Below, piece after piece: positions 44,411-54,366 of a stretch of 64,000 nucleotides of DNA. The notes beneath the pieces are model-generated. The model ran no database searches. It saw only the letters and a list, made by a program, of their open reading frames with translations, and was not told where the DNA came from. A program made the position numbers and the translations under genes. The DNA is from Rosenbergiella epipactidis (GTDB lineage Bacteria; Pseudomonadota; Gammaproteobacteria; Enterobacterales; Enterobacteriaceae): assembly GCF_018494055.1 (NCBI RefSeq), contig NZ_JABBFQ010000003.1, forward strand, positions 124,001-188,000, read 5' to 3'. Position 1 is the stretch's first letter, and the number at the start of each line of letters is the position of its first letter.

Positions 44411-45592
44411 ATGGAATTACGTAAATACCTGCTGCCGGCATTAATTTCGGCCACCCTGTTAAGTGGTTGTTCGCTGTTCAGTGGTGAAGAGGATGTCGTG
44501 AAAATGGCCCCTCTGCCCAAAGTACAAAATCAGTTTACCCCTTCTACCGCATGGAGCACCTCGGTAGGTGATGGTGTAGGCAATTTCTACTCTAACCTGC
44601 ACCCTGCTTGGCAAGAAGGTACCGTCTATGCAGCGGACCGCCACGGTACGGTTAAAGCGCTAGATGCCGCGAGTGGTAAAGAAAAATGGTCGATCGATCT
44701 TTCTGAGAAACAGGGCTTCTTCTCCAGTAACCTATCAGCCTTACTGTCTGGTGGTATCACCGTTGACGGCTCAACCTTATATATCGGTAGTGAGCGTGGC
44801 GCTGTCTATGCGTTAAACGCGGCGGACGGTAAAACGTTGTGGAAGACCCAAGTCACCGGTGAGGCGATGTCGCGTCCTGTGGTTAGCGATGGTTTAGTCT
44901 TGGTTCACCAAAGTAACGGCATTCTGCAGGCACTTGACCAACAAACGGGTGCCATCAAATGGTCAGTTAACCTTGATATTCCTTCGCTGTCACTGCGTGG
45001 CGAATCTGCGCCAGCAGTCGCATACGGTGGCGCGATCGTTGGCGGAGATAACGGACGTGTGAGTGCCGTGATCCTAAACCAAGGTCAGATCATTTGGCAG
45101 CAACGTATTTCGCAGCCGAGCGGTGCAACAGAAATTGATCGCTTAAGTGACGTCGATACTACGCCAATTATCGCTAATAATGTGGTCTATGCTTTAGCCT
45201 ACAACGGTAGCTTAACCGCGATGGATTTACGTTCTGGACAAGTTATCTGGAAACGTGATGTTGGCGGCGTAAAAAATATTATTGTCGAAGGCAGCAATAT
45301 CTATGTGGTTGACCAAGACGACCGTGTGATTGCCTTAAATACTGACGGCGGTGTCGCAATCTGGCGTCAAAGCGAGTTACTGCATCGTAACTTAACTTCG
45401 CCAGTTCTGTTTGATGGATACCTAGTCGTTGGGGATAGCGAAGGCTACCTACACTGGATCAATACCGCAGACGGACGCTTTGTCTCTCAGCAAAAAGTTG
45501 ATAGTTCAGGCTTCCAAACTGATCCGGTTGTCGCGGGCAGCAAATTGCTGATTCAAGCGAAAGGCGGCGAGGTTTACTCTATCTCACGTTAA
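44411..45592 (+). CDS. bamB: Outer-membrane assembly lipoprotein BamB
   Basis: Lipoprotein subunit of the BAM complex that inserts beta-barrel proteins into the outer membrane. The ATG at 44411 (MELRKYLLPAL) gives 393 residues (E. coli 392). The lipobox LLSGC places the lipidated Cys at residue 20. Eight PQQ/WD-like blades follow (for example AADRHGTVKALDAASGKEKWS), forming a beta-propeller. It ends in a strong terminator before der. Confidence 0.97.
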   Translation: MELRKYLLPALISATLLSGCSLFSGEEDVVKMAPLPKVQNQFTPSTAWSTSVGDGVGNFYSNLHPAWQEGTVYAADRHGTVKALDAASGKEKWSIDLSEKQGFFSSNLSALLSGGITVDGSTLYIGSERGAVYALNAADGKTLWKTQVTGEAMSRPVVSDGLVLVHQSNGILQALDQQTGAIKWSVNLDIPSLSLRGESAPAVAYGGAIVGGDNGRVSAVILNQGQIIWQQRISQPSGATEIDRLSDVDTTPIIANNVVYALAYNGSLTAMDLRSGQVIWKRDVGGVKNIIVEGSNIYVVDQDDRVIALNTDGGVAIWRQSELLHRNLTSPVLFDGYLVVGDSEGYLHWINTADGRFVSQQKVDSSGFQTDPVVAGSKLLIQAKGGEVYSISR

Positions 45593-45630
45593 ACATCCTC
45601 AGCAATTTCGCTTAGGTGTGTTATATTGCA

Positions 45631-45662
45631 CGGCTCCTGTTCTACAGGAGCCGTTTATTTTT
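45631..45662 (+). terminator. Terminator of bamB
   Basis: CGGCTCCTGT (45631-45640) and ACAGGAGCCG (45644-45653) form a perfect 10-base stem with a TCT loop, followed by TTTATTTTTT. Confidence 0.93.
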
Positions 45663-45745
45663 TATGGTAAGCCACTTTTATTTGATTAAGCGTGCTTGCG
45701 AATAAAAGTTGGGTTAGCAGATTTATTTTGTCATGAGGCTTTATT

Positions 45746-47230
45746 ATGGTACCTGTGGTCGCGCTGGTTGGGCGCCCGAATGTTGGAAAGTCAACATTAT
45801 TCAATCGGTTAACTCGCACACGTGATGCGCTGGTTGCGGACTTTCCCGGTCTGACGCGCGATCGCAAGTATGGGCGAGCTGAAGTTGAAGGTCGTGAGTT
45901 CATCTGTATCGATACCGGTGGTATTGATGGCACCGAAGAGGGTGTTGAAACGCGGATGGCGGCACAATCGTTATTAGCGATTGAAGAGGCAGATGTCGTC
46001 CTATTTATGGTGGATGCCCGTGCCGGCGTGATGCCTGCGGATGAGCAAATCGCTCAACATTTACGTTCACGTGAAAAAGCGACTTTTTTAGTCGCCAACA
46101 AAACCGACGGTTTGGATGCCGATGCGGCAATCAGTGATTTCTGGTCACTGGGCATGGGCGAAATCCATGCTATCGCAGCATCGCATGGTCGTGGCGTGAC
46201 ATCGCTATTAGAAACGGCGTTGTTCCCGTGGATGGATAAGAAAGAAGAACAAGCGCCGCTGACTGAAGAAGAAGAAAATGCCGCGTATTGGGCTGATCTG
46301 GAAGCGGAAGAGCTAGAACAACTCGAAGAAGAAGAAGAGTTCGATCCAACGACGTTGCCGATCAAATTAGCCATCGTTGGTCGTCCTAACGTGGGTAAAT
46401 CGACCCTCACCAACCGTATTTTAGGTGAAGACCGAGTCGTTGTGTATGACATGCCTGGCACCACACGTGATAGCGTCTATATCCCGATGGAACGTGACGA
46501 GCGCGACTATGTATTGATCGACACCGCCGGTGTGCGTAAACGCGGTAAAGTGCATGATGCGGTCGAGAAGTTCTCGGTAATCAAAACCCTGCAAGCAATC
46601 GAAGATGCTAACGTCGTATTGCTAGTGATCGATGCGCGGGAAGGGATCTCTGACCAAGACCTCTCGCTGTTAGGCTTTATTCTTAACAGTGGGCGTTCAT
46701 TAGTTATCGTCGTCAATAAATGGGATGGCCTATCGCAAGAAGTCAGAGACGAAATCAAAGAAGCACTGGATTACCGTTTAGGCTTTATCGATTTTGCTCG
46801 CGTTCACTTTATTTCTGCCTTACATGGTAGTGGCGTCGGCAACCTGTTTGAATCCATTACCGAAGCTTACGATAGCTCGACGAAACGCGTTAATACGGCA
46901 ATGCTGACCCGTATCATGCATATGGCACAAGACGATCACCAACCGCCTCTGGTACGTGGCCGTCGCGTTAAACTGAAGTTCGCGCATGCGGGGGGATATA
47001 ACCCACCTATCGTGGTTATTCACGGTAACCAAGTGAAGGATTTACCGGATTCCTACAAACGTTACTTGATGAACTACTATCGTCGGACCTTAAACGTGAT
47101 GGGAACGCCGATCCGTATCCAATTCAAAGAGGGTGAGAACCCGTTTGCTGGAAAACGTAACCTACTTACGCCAACGCAACAGCGTAAACGTAAGCGTTTA
47201 ATGGCGCACATGAAGAAGAATAAGCGTTAA
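45746..47230 (+). CDS. der: Ribosome-assembly GTPase Der
   Basis: Essential GTPase with two G domains in tandem, needed for 50S subunit maturation. The 494 residues (E. coli 490) contain GRPNVGKST twice (about 8-16 and 209-217), DTGGI and DTAGV G3 boxes, NKTDG and NKWDG G4 boxes, an acidic linker (about 170-200, EEEENA to EEEEFD) and a C-terminal KH-like domain with a basic end. It is convergent with xseA. Confidence 0.98.
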   Translation: MVPVVALVGRPNVGKSTLFNRLTRTRDALVADFPGLTRDRKYGRAEVEGREFICIDTGGIDGTEEGVETRMAAQSLLAIEEADVVLFMVDARAGVMPADEQIAQHLRSREKATFLVANKTDGLDADAAISDFWSLGMGEIHAIAASHGRGVTSLLETALFPWMDKKEEQAPLTEEEENAAYWADLEAEELEQLEEEEEFDPTTLPIKLAIVGRPNVGKSTLTNRILGEDRVVVYDMPGTTRDSVYIPMERDERDYVLIDTAGVRKRGKVHDAVEKFSVIKTLQAIEDANVVLLVIDAREGISDQDLSLLGFILNSGRSLVIVVNKWDGLSQEVRDEIKEALDYRLGFIDFARVHFISALHGSGVGNLFESITEAYDSSTKRVNTAMLTRIMHMAQDDHQPPLVRGRRVKLKFAHAGGYNPPIVVIHGNQVKDLPDSYKRYLMNYYRRTLNVMGTPIRIQFKEGENPFAGKRNLLTPTQQRKRKRLMAHMKKNKR

Positions 47231-47236
47231 TCATTA

Positions 47237-47262
47237 GGGCCACAGAAAGTGGCCCTTTTTTA
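47237..47262. terminator. Terminator between der and xseA
   Basis: GGGCCAC (47237-47243) and GTGGCCC (47249-47255) with an AGAAA loop are followed by seven T. It serves der; its T tract touches the 3' end of xseA. Confidence 0.9.
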
Positions 47263-48642
47263 TTGCGAAGAAGTCGATTTTTTCGGACTGCGTTTACGGG
47301 TTTTCTCAAGGTTGACGACTTCACTCTCCGCCCAGCCATCTTCCAAACGGGTACGAAGCGTATCACCAACACGTAAATCCTTAGTCTTACGTACGACCTC
47401 ACCTTGTGCGCCGGTGGTAACACTGTAGCCTCGTGCCAGCGTCCCGAGTGGACTGACTGCTTCTAACTGCACGGCAAGATTTCCAAAGCGCTGCTTACGT
47501 TGTTCGACCTGCTGCTGCAGGGCAATCTGCAAACGATAGCGCTGTTGTGCGAGATATTGCTGATGCTGAGCAATTTTGGCTGAAGGCAGGTGGCGGTTCA
47601 AGCGACGGGTCAGGCTATCATAACGCTGTTGCGCACTCTGCACTTGACGTTGTAAAGCATCTTGCATGCGGCGTTGTTGTTGTTGCAGCTGTGACTGTTG
47701 GCGTACCAGTCGTAATTGTGGGTGCTGCTGTGTCAGACGGTGTGTCAGCGCCGTTAAGCGGCGTTGTTGGCCGGTATGATAATAATCGAACGCCATCTCT
47801 AATCGTTGTTGCTGCCCTTGTAATTGCCGTAAAAGTTCAAGTTGATTACGACTCACCATTTCCGCCGCGGCAGAGGGGGTGGGGGCGCGTAAGTCTGCGA
47901 CAAAATCAGCGATAGTGATATCAGTTTCGTGACCGACTGCACTGACTATCGGGAGTGCGCTGTCGGCAATGGCGCGGGCCACACTCTCTTCGTTAAAGCA
48001 CCACAGGTCCTCCAACGAGCCTCCGCCACGTCCGACAATCAACACATCACACTCTTTACGTTGATTGGCTAAGGTGATGGCGTTAACGATGGCGGCAGTC
48101 GCCTCTCGTCCTTGCACTGCTGTGGGATAGATCACCACGGGGAGCGCGGGATCACGTCGACGTAATACATGCAAAATATCATGTAATGCCGCGCCAGAAG
48201 GGGAAGTAATCACCCCCACGCGTGTTGCCGGGACCGGTAAAGGGCGTTTGCGAGATTGCGCGAATAGCCCCTCGCTGTCGAGCTTAAGTTTTAAGGCTTG
48301 GAATTGTTGCTGTAACAATCCTTCGCCAGCCGGATGCATCGACTCAACAATCAACTGATAGTCGCCTCGCGGATCATACAGCGTCACCGACGCCCGGACG
48401 AGAATCTGCATACCGTTTTGCGGCTGAAAGGTGACGCGTTGATTGCTGCCGCGAAACATTGCGCAGCGGACCTGGGCGGCATCGTCCTTCAGGGTGAAGT
48501 ACCAATGTCCGGATGACGGTCGGCTAAAGTTCGAGACTTCGGCAGTTAGCCAGATGCGGCCCAGCTGCTTTTCCAGAAGCTGTCGCACGCTACCGTTTAG
48601 CTGAGCGACGGAATAAATTGTGCTGTTTTCTGTCGGTAACAT
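47260..48642 (-). CDS. xseA: Exodeoxyribonuclease VII large subunit
   Basis: Catalytic subunit of the single-strand exonuclease ExoVII. The 460-residue protein (E. coli 456) has an N-terminal OB fold (about 10-105, [15 protein letters not shown]), the catalytic core (about 125-310, with [30 protein letters not shown], and [28 protein letters not shown]-type block), a glutamine-rich coiled coil (about 270-400) and a lysine-rich tail. It is divergent from guaB, as in E. coli. Confidence 0.96.
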   Translation of the reverse strand: MLPTENSTIYSVAQLNGSVRQLLEKQLGRIWLTAEVSNFSRPSSGHWYFTLKDDAAQVRCAMFRGSNQRVTFQPQNGMQILVRASVTLYDPRGDYQLIVESMHPAGEGLLQQQFQALKLKLDSEGLFAQSRKRPLPVPATRVGVITSPSGAALHDILHVLRRRDPALPVVIYPTAVQGREATAAIVNAITLANQRKECDVLIVGRGGGSLEDLWCFNEESVARAIADSALPIVSAVGHETDITIADFVADLRAPTPSAAAEMVSRNQLELLRQLQGQQQRLEMAFDYYHTGQQRRLTALTHRLTQQHPQLRLVRQQSQLQQQQRRMQDALQRQVQSAQQRYDSLTRRLNRHLPSAKIAQHQQYLAQQRYRLQIALQQQVEQRKQRFGNLAVQLEAVSPLGTLARGYSVTTGAQGEVVRKTKDLRVGDTLRTRLEDGWAESEVVNLEKTRKRSPKKSTSSQ

Positions 48643-48753
48643 GTGATCAAGATCAAACTTTAAATCAGAGGGTTAAGCAGTGATAGTAACCTTCTACTTA
48701 CAACTATCAAGTTTTTTCTATAAATAAAGCTGGAGCGAAGGGCAATGCGCCTG

Positions 48754-48810
48754 TATAATGCATCGGCAATATTTTATCCGTTCTCACTAACCTTAGGTTG
48801 AGATATTGCC
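48754..48810 (+). promoter_or_regulatory. guaBA promoter and leader hairpin
   Basis: TATAAT at 48754-48759 is a consensus -10 box, placing the RNA start near 48766. The leader then contains GGCAATAT (48765-48772) and ATATTGCC (48803-48810), perfect 8-base arms; the second ends right before the AUG of guaB. Folding would bury the ribosome-binding region, which itself has only a weak Shine-Dalgarno sequence. Confidence 0.65.
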
Positions 48811-50277
48811 ATGCTACGAATTGCAAAAGAAGCCCTCACGTTCGACGATGTTTTACTGGTTCCTGCCCACTCTACAGTGCTGCCTAACACGGCTTCGCTG
48901 ACTACTCAATTGACGAAAAACATTCGCCTGAATATCCCAATGCTGTCTGCAGCAATGGATACCGTGACCGAAGCCCGTTTAGCAATTGGGCTGGCTCAAG
49001 AAGGCGGTTTAGGTTTCATTCACAAGAACATGACCATTGAGCGCCAAGCGGAAGAAGTGCGTAAGGTGAAAAAATACGAAAGTGGTATCGTCACCGATCC
49101 ACAAACTGTATTGCCGACCACCACGCTACGTGAAGTGAAAGAGTTAACCGAAATTAATGGTTTCGCGGGTTACCCAGTGGTTAACGCACAAAATGAGCTG
49201 GTGGGGATCATCACTGGCCGTGATGTCCGTTTTGTGACCGACCTTAATCAAGCGGTTAGCACTTTTATGACGCCAAAAGAGCGTTTGGTCACGGTGAAAG
49301 AAGGCGACGCACGCGAAATCGTCCTGCAGAAAATGCATGAAAATCGTGTCGAAAAAGCGCTAGTTGTCGATGATGCCTTCCACCTTCGTGGCATGATTAC
49401 CGTTAAGGATTTCCAAAAGGCTGAACGTAAGCCTAACGCCTGTAAAGACTCCCAAGGTCGTTTACGCGTTGGCGCAGCCGTCGGTGCGGGTGCAGGTAAC
49501 GAAGAACGCGTCGATGCCTTAGTGGCTGCAGGGGTCGATGTGCTACTGATCGATTCGTCACATGGCCACTCTGAAGGTGTTCTACAACGTATTCGTGAAA
49601 CCCGTGCGAAATACCCTGACTTAGAAATCATCGGTGGTAATGTCGCGACAGCAGCAGGCGCTAAAGCTCTTGCTGATGCTGGCGTAAGCGCCGTTAAAGT
49701 CGGAATTGGCCCTGGCTCAATCTGTACTACGCGTATCGTCACTGGCGTAGGTGTTCCACAAATCACCGCGGTATCCGATGCCGTTGCTGCCCTTGAAGGG
49801 ACAGGTATTCCAGTCGTCGCAGATGGCGGGATCCGTTTCTCCGGTGATATCGCTAAAGCGATCGCCGCGGGCGCCGCAGCCGTAATGGTCGGTTCAATGT
49901 TAGCGGGTACTGATGAGTCCCCGGGCGAAATCGAACTTTATCAAGGCCGTTCTTATAAATCCTACCGTGGTATGGGCTCTCTAGGCGCGATGTCTAAAGG
50001 CTCTTCTGACCGTTATTTCCAAACTGATAACGCGGCAGATAAATTAGTGCCAGAAGGGATTGAAGGTCGTGTCGCTTACAAAGGTCACTTAAAAGAGATT
50101 ATCCATCAGCAGATGGGCGGCCTGCGTTCATGCATGGGCTTAACCGGCTGCGCGACCATTGATGATTTACGGACCAAAGCAGAATTTGTCCGTATCAGTG
50201 GTGCAGGTATCTCGGAAAGTCACGTCCACGATGTTACTATTACCAAAGAAGCACCAAATTATCGTATGGGGTCATAA
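48811..50277 (+). CDS. guaB: IMP dehydrogenase
   Basis: Oxidises IMP to XMP, the first step to GMP. The 488 residues match E. coli. The catalytic TIM barrel carries the loop [18 protein letters not shown] with the nucleophilic Cys (about 305) and the flap GSSDRYFQ; two CBS domains (about 93-200) are inserted. It leads the guaBA operon behind the promoter at 48754. Confidence 0.98.
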   Translation: MLRIAKEALTFDDVLLVPAHSTVLPNTASLTTQLTKNIRLNIPMLSAAMDTVTEARLAIGLAQEGGLGFIHKNMTIERQAEEVRKVKKYESGIVTDPQTVLPTTTLREVKELTEINGFAGYPVVNAQNELVGIITGRDVRFVTDLNQAVSTFMTPKERLVTVKEGDAREIVLQKMHENRVEKALVVDDAFHLRGMITVKDFQKAERKPNACKDSQGRLRVGAAVGAGAGNEERVDALVAAGVDVLLIDSSHGHSEGVLQRIRETRAKYPDLEIIGGNVATAAGAKALADAGVSAVKVGIGPGSICTTRIVTGVGVPQITAVSDAVAALEGTGIPVVADGGIRFSGDIAKAIAAGAAAVMVGSMLAGTDESPGEIELYQGRSYKSYRGMGSLGAMSKGSSDRYFQTDNAADKLVPEGIEGRVAYKGHLKEIIHQQMGGLRSCMGLTGCATIDDLRTKAEFVRISGAGISESHVHDVTITKEAPNYRMGS

Positions 50278-50291
50278 TCCCAACTGATTTT

Positions 50292-50313
50292 GCGCCCGGC
50301 GATTGCCGGGCGC
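50292..50313 (+). promoter_or_regulatory. GC-rich hairpin between guaB and guaA
   Basis: GCGCCCGGC (50292-50300) and GCCGGGCGC (50305-50313) form a perfect 9-base stem with a GATT loop. No T run follows, so it is probably an mRNA processing or protection element. Confidence 0.6.
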
Positions 50314-50347
50314 GTCATTTCATAACGCTATCGCCTGGAAAATTTTA

Positions 50348-51928
50348 ATGACGACAGAAAATATTCATAAACACCGTATTCTGATCCTCGACTTTGGTTC
50401 CCAGTATACGCAGCTGGTCGCACGTCGCGTGCGTGAGCTGGGCGTGTACTGTGAATTATGGGCTTGGGATGTGACCGAAGCGCAGATCCGCGAATTTAAC
50501 CCGAACGGTATTATTTTATCGGGTGGTCCGGAGAGTACGACGGAAAACAATAGCCCGCGTGCGCCAGAATATGTGTTTACCGCCGGTGTCCCGGTATTAG
50601 GTGTTTGCTATGGTATGCAAACCATGGCGATGCAACTGGGTGGCCAAGTTCAAGGTTCCAACGAGCGTGAATTTGGTTATGCGCAAGTTGAAGTTGTGGC
50701 TGACAGTGCATTAGTTCGTGATATCAAAGACAGCCTAACCGAGCAGGGCGCACCGATTCTTGATGTCTGGATGAGCCATGGCGATAAAGTCACCGCCATT
50801 CCTTCTGATTTCACCACCGTAGCCAGCACTGAAACGTGCCCGTTTGCCATTATGGCCAACGAAGAGAAGCGTTTCTACGGCGTACAGTTCCACCCAGAAG
50901 TGACCCATACGCGTCAAGGCCAGCAACTGCTGGAGCGTTTCGTGCGCGATATCTGCCAGTGTGAAGCGCTGTGGACGCCAGCTAAGATCATCGACGATGC
51001 CGTCGAGCGCCTGCGTGAGCAAGTGGGTAACGATAAAGTTATCCTTGGCCTGTCCGGTGGGGTTGACTCCTCAGTGACGGCGCTGTTACTTCACCGCGCC
51101 ATCGGCGAGCGTTTAACCTGCGTCTTCGTCGACAACGGGCTGTTACGTTTAAACGAAGCGGAACAAGTGATGGAGATGTTTGGTGATCGTTTCGGTCTAA
51201 ATATCATCCATGTCGAAGCGGAAAAACGTTTCCTCGATGCTCTCGCAGGAATTGATGAACCAGAAGCTAAGCGTAAAACTATCGGCCGTGTCTTCGTCGA
51301 AGTGTTCGATGAAGAAGCGTTAAAACTCGAAGATGTAAAATGGTTAGCGCAAGGGACTATCTACCCAGACGTTATCGAATCTGCCGCATCAGCGACGGGT
51401 AAAGCGCACGTGATTAAATCACACCACAACGTGGGTGGTTTACCGAAAGAGATGAAGATGGGACTGGTTGAGCCGCTGAAAGAGCTGTTCAAAGACGAAG
51501 TCCGTAAAATCGGTCTCGAGTTAGGCCTGCCGTTCGAGATGCTATATCGTCATCCTTTCCCAGGTCCAGGCCTTGGCGTACGTGTACTGGGAGAAGTGAA
51601 GAAAGAGTATTGCGATCTGCTGCGTCGTGCTGATGCAATCTTTATCGAAGAGCTGCACAAAGCCAAGCTATACGATAAAGTCAGTCAAGCCTTCACCGTC
51701 TTCTTACCAGTACGTTCAGTCGGTGTAATGGGCGATGGCCGTAAATACGATTGGGTTGTCTCGCTGCGTGCGGTAGAAACCATCGACTTTATGACCGCGC
51801 ATTGGGCACATCTGCCATACGATTTCTTGGGCCGTGTTTCTAATCGCATTATCAACGAAGTTAACGGTATTTCCCGTGTCGTTTACGATATCAGCGGTAA
51901 ACCGCCTGCTACGATTGAGTGGGAATAA
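50348..51928 (+). CDS. guaA: GMP synthase (glutamine-hydrolysing)
   Basis: Aminates XMP to GMP with glutamine and ATP. The ATG at 50348 ([19 protein letters not shown]) gives 526 residues (E. coli 525); the in-frame ATG 15 codons upstream is rejected. The class I amidotransferase domain has the nucleophile in GVCYGMQ (about 87) and FHPEV; the ATP pyrophosphatase domain has GLSGGVDSS (about 235); a dimerisation domain ends with PPATIEWE. Confidence 0.98.
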   Translation: MTTENIHKHRILILDFGSQYTQLVARRVRELGVYCELWAWDVTEAQIREFNPNGIILSGGPESTTENNSPRAPEYVFTAGVPVLGVCYGMQTMAMQLGGQVQGSNEREFGYAQVEVVADSALVRDIKDSLTEQGAPILDVWMSHGDKVTAIPSDFTTVASTETCPFAIMANEEKRFYGVQFHPEVTHTRQGQQLLERFVRDICQCEALWTPAKIIDDAVERLREQVGNDKVILGLSGGVDSSVTALLLHRAIGERLTCVFVDNGLLRLNEAEQVMEMFGDRFGLNIIHVEAEKRFLDALAGIDEPEAKRKTIGRVFVEVFDEEALKLEDVKWLAQGTIYPDVIESAASATGKAHVIKSHHNVGGLPKEMKMGLVEPLKELFKDEVRKIGLELGLPFEMLYRHPFPGPGLGVRVLGEVKKEYCDLLRRADAIFIEELHKAKLYDKVSQAFTVFLPVRSVGVMGDGRKYDWVVSLRAVETIDFMTAHWAHLPYDFLGRVSNRIINEVNGISRVVYDISGKPPATIEWE

Positions 51929-51974
51929 TTTAACGTCTAGCAATAGCTTGCACCACTAAGCGGTAAAACACTCT

Positions 51975-52005
51975 AAGCCCGCGTCATTGCGGGCTTTTTT
52001 GTTTT
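51975..52005 (+). terminator. Terminator of guaBA
   Basis: AAGCCCGC (51975-51982) and GCGGGCTT (51989-51996) with a 6-base loop are followed by TTTTGTTTTTG. Confidence 0.92.
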
Positions 52006-52155
52006 TGTATCTGGCATTTTTATATAACGCATCCAATAACAGAAAGTTAAGTACCTTCTCTGTGTTTTTTACAACATGGCATTTTTGATTAGGGAAAACT
52101 CTACGCCTTTACCGAAAGCAGCCCATTATTGTGAGTTGTACTAAAAAATAAAGGG

Positions 52156-52494
52156 TTAACCAACAGAAACCTGAACAGGTTTACCGATGCGGCTTAACAT
52201 ATCCACCAACGCATCAATAGTAAATTTGTTGGTCTTTTTGTTTACCACATCAGAGACACGCGGACGTGAAATATGTAAAACGGTGGCAACGTCTGCCTGT
52301 TTCATGTTTTTGTCAGAGATCCAGAGGGTAATCTCTTCCATCAATTTCTCTTTGATGGCAAGTGTATTTTCAATTTTGCGTAAGGAGTTAGCGTGAAGTG
52401 CTTTGGCCTCCTGCTCGTCAAAACCTAGGTCGGCAAAGATGTTGCCGCCACCAGGTGTGATATGACGAATTTCAGTGTCTATTTTTGCGGTCAT
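52156..52494 (-). CDS. XRE-type antitoxin of a RelE/HigB-like pair
   Basis: A 112-residue helix-turn-helix protein of the HTH_37-type antitoxin family. The N-terminus (HITPGGGNIFADLGF) and the recognition region (KNMKQADVATVLHISRPRVSDVVNKKTNKFTIDALVDML, about 62-100) follow the pattern of antitoxins paired with Gp49-like toxins. It starts directly at the toxin stop codon (TAA-ATG), with the toxin first and the antitoxin second. It is intact, although its toxin is frameshifted. Confidence 0.88.
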   Translation of the reverse strand: MTAKIDTEIRHITPGGGNIFADLGFDEQEAKALHANSLRKIENTLAIKEKLMEEITLWISDKNMKQADVATVLHISRPRVSDVVNKKTNKFTIDALVDMLSRIGKPVQVSVG

Positions 52495-52853
52495 TTACTG
52501 TTTTCTCCGCTGTTGAATTAATGTGTTGTAACGCATTTTAGTGATGTCTTTATCATACTTACTGGTTTGCCGCGTTTTTTTCTGGAAGCTATGTAAAACA
52601 TAAATAGCCTCTTCAAACTTTGCTACATACATGACGCGATAGATCCCACTGGCATCACGTACTCGAATTTCATTAACACCTGCACCGATATCTGAAAAGG
52701 GTTTCCAGTCTTCGGGTTCAATACCGAATTGAATGTTATGTAGTTGAAAACCGGCTTCTTTACGAGCCGAGAGGGGAAAGGTCAAAGATCCTCGAGAGAG
52801 GAACCTATCCATATAATATCTTTCTCTTTAGGTGTTGTTGTCTTTTTTGACAT
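52495..52853 (-). pseudogene. RelE/HigB (Gp49-like) toxin with an N-terminal frameshift
   Basis: The C-terminal part reads FPLSARKEAGFQLH, then DWKPFSDIGAGVNEIRVRD, YRVMYVAKFEEAIYVLHSFQKKT, all typical of Gp49-like HigB toxins. The family N-terminus, however, lies in another frame: an ATG at 52853 reads MSKKTTTPKEKDIIWIGSSL and ends EDL at a TGA (52784-52782). One extra T in the CTTTGACC at this place (reverse strand) would join the two parts to EDLLTFPLS. A one-base deletion has therefore probably inactivated the gene. The in-frame start at 52812 gives an N-terminus unlike the family. Confidence 0.82.
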
Positions 52854-53436
52854 ATGGCTTTCCATTTGTACAAAATTTTATACACAGACCAAATAAAAGC
52901 AAGTGAATTGTTCATTTAATGTACGCCAGAAGAGGGATTAATCAATATAACGTCCAGTGCAACTGGAGCGAGGTTCCAGTCTGTCCACATGCTTGTGCAA
53001 AAACAGGCTTTTACCATTGCGTCCCGAATGTGACGGGCTGTGTCTGTCATTGGCCGGATTTGGTGGTATGGATAGACGTTATATCTCCTATAGGTTCTAT
53101 CGTTGGGAACAAACACTCACTCTGGTGGCGAAGGGGGCCCAGCGCTCAGGCAGGACGGCAGGATAATACATGTCGCATACCTGTACTCATTTATGCCAGG
53201 ACAAGCATACTACGCAGCTTGCTTAGAATGCTCCACAAGGCAAAAGAAGCGTTAGATCGTCGGCGAAGCCTTCTTTTTTTCCGCCAGTTAGATGCCGTAT
53301 ACGGTAGCATCAAGGTTGCGATAGCATTCCTGTAGGTTAGTGTGGGCAGGCTGTACACGGCGTAAAGCGAGTAGGGTAACCAAAATCATAATAAATATTA
53401 CCGCTCGTCATGTTAAGCCCAGATTCTTTGACTAAA
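52854..53436. other. Intergenic region without a supported gene
   Basis: Overlapping ORFs on both strands here (the longest 138 codons at 52919-53335) lack recognisable domains and Shine-Dalgarno sequences, and their amino-acid make-up is cysteine- and tryptophan-rich in a way that looks non-coding. GGCGAAGCC followed by TTCTTTTTTT at about 53263-53280 is a possible terminator. It may be the remains of an old insertion. Confidence 0.4.
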
Positions 53437-53460
53437 TTATAGTGAGTTCACTCACTATAA
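53437..53460 (+). promoter_or_regulatory. Perfect 24-base palindromic operator upstream of hchA
   Basis: TTATAGTGAGT (53437-53447) and ACTCACTATAA (53450-53460) are perfect 11-base arms with a 2-base centre. A TTGACT box lies at 53428-53433, so the palindrome would cover the promoter core. Symmetry and length suit a TetR-family dimer pair, but no regulator gene is adjacent. Confidence 0.75.
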
Positions 53461-53511
53461 AGTATGACCCTTGATGTCGAACTGGCCTCCTCATAACGGT
53501 AAGGAATCATC

Positions 53512-54363
53512 ATGACAGATAATCAAAGCAAAGCACCACAAGTCGATCACGCTGAACAAAATGCATACTTTCCATCGCCCTATTCCCTTTCCCAGTTTAC
53601 GTCGTCGGTGTCTGACCTCAAGGATGCTGAATACCTGAATAAGTACCAAGGTAAAGCAAAGATACTGGTCATTGCGGCCGATGAACGCTACTTAACGACT
53701 GATAACGGGAAATTATTTTCGACGGGCAATCACCCTGTCGAAACATTGTTGCCGATGTATCATTTGCATGCAGCGGGATTTGATTTTGATATTGCGACGT
53801 CATCGGGAAGGATGACTAAATTTGAATATTGGGCGATGCCTAATGATGACGAAAAGGTTATTCCATTTTTCGAGCAATATAGAGAAAAATTCCTCAATCC
53901 ATTAGCGCTTTATGAGGTTGTCGAACAGTTATCAGAGCATGACTATGCCGCCGTTTTTATTCCTGGAGGTCATGGCGCGTTAATTGGTTTACCAGACGAT
54001 CTTAACGTCGCTAAAATCTTACGTTGGGCGGTGGATAAGGATAAATTTATCCTGTCGATTTGCCACGGCCCAGCGGCTTTCCTCTCTCTGCGTGACGGCG
54101 ATAATCCACTGAAAGGCTATTCAATCTGTGCTTTCCCAGATAGTGCCGACAAACAGACACCCGATATTGGCTATATGCCCGGTGGATTAACCTGGTTCTT
54201 TGGTGAGCAGTTAACCAATATGGGACTGACCTTAGTTAATAATGATATTACTGGCAAAGTTTACGCAGACCGAAAAGTCATCACGGGCGATAGCCCCTTT
54301 GCTGCAAACGAGTTAGGTAAAGTCGCGGCCAATACGTTACTCGAATTTTTTAATAAAGGATAA
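53512..54363 (+). CDS. hchA: Hsp31 chaperone / glyoxalase-deglycase HchA
   Basis: DJ-1/PfpI superfamily protein that works as a holding chaperone and removes glyoxal or methylglyoxal adducts. The 283 residues equal E. coli HchA. The nucleophilic Cys lies in SICHGPAAF (about 184), with the conserved acidic NHPVETLLP block (about 74-82) and the FIPGGHGALIGLP loop. It is followed after three bases by a quinone oxidoreductase gene, a pair that suggests defence against electrophiles, and lies behind the palindrome at 53437. Confidence 0.95.
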   Translation: MTDNQSKAPQVDHAEQNAYFPSPYSLSQFTSSVSDLKDAEYLNKYQGKAKILVIAADERYLTTDNGKLFSTGNHPVETLLPMYHLHAAGFDFDIATSSGRMTKFEYWAMPNDDEKVIPFFEQYREKFLNPLALYEVVEQLSEHDYAAVFIPGGHGALIGLPDDLNVAKILRWAVDKDKFILSICHGPAAFLSLRDGDNPLKGYSICAFPDSADKQTPDIGYMPGGLTWFFGEQLTNMGLTLVNNDITGKVYADRKVITGDSPFAANELGKVAANTLLEFFNKG

Positions 54364-54366
54364 GGT

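Noticed and set aside
47547-47915. A 122-codon ORF antisense to xseA.
   Set aside because: It reflects the repetitive glutamine-rich coiled coil of XseA read on the other strand.
52780-52790. CTT TGA C in the Gp49-like toxin looks like the RF2 (prfB) programmed +1 frameshift site.
   Set aside because: The toxin needs a -1 step here; a +1 step leads to DLSPLGS and a stop within a few codons. No RF2-type upstream Shine-Dalgarno spacing was seen either.
52919-53335. A 138-codon ORF upstream of hchA, first considered as an accessory gene or transposase remnant.
   Set aside because: No recognised motif and no Shine-Dalgarno sequence, competing ORFs on both strands and a composition typical of non-coding DNA.
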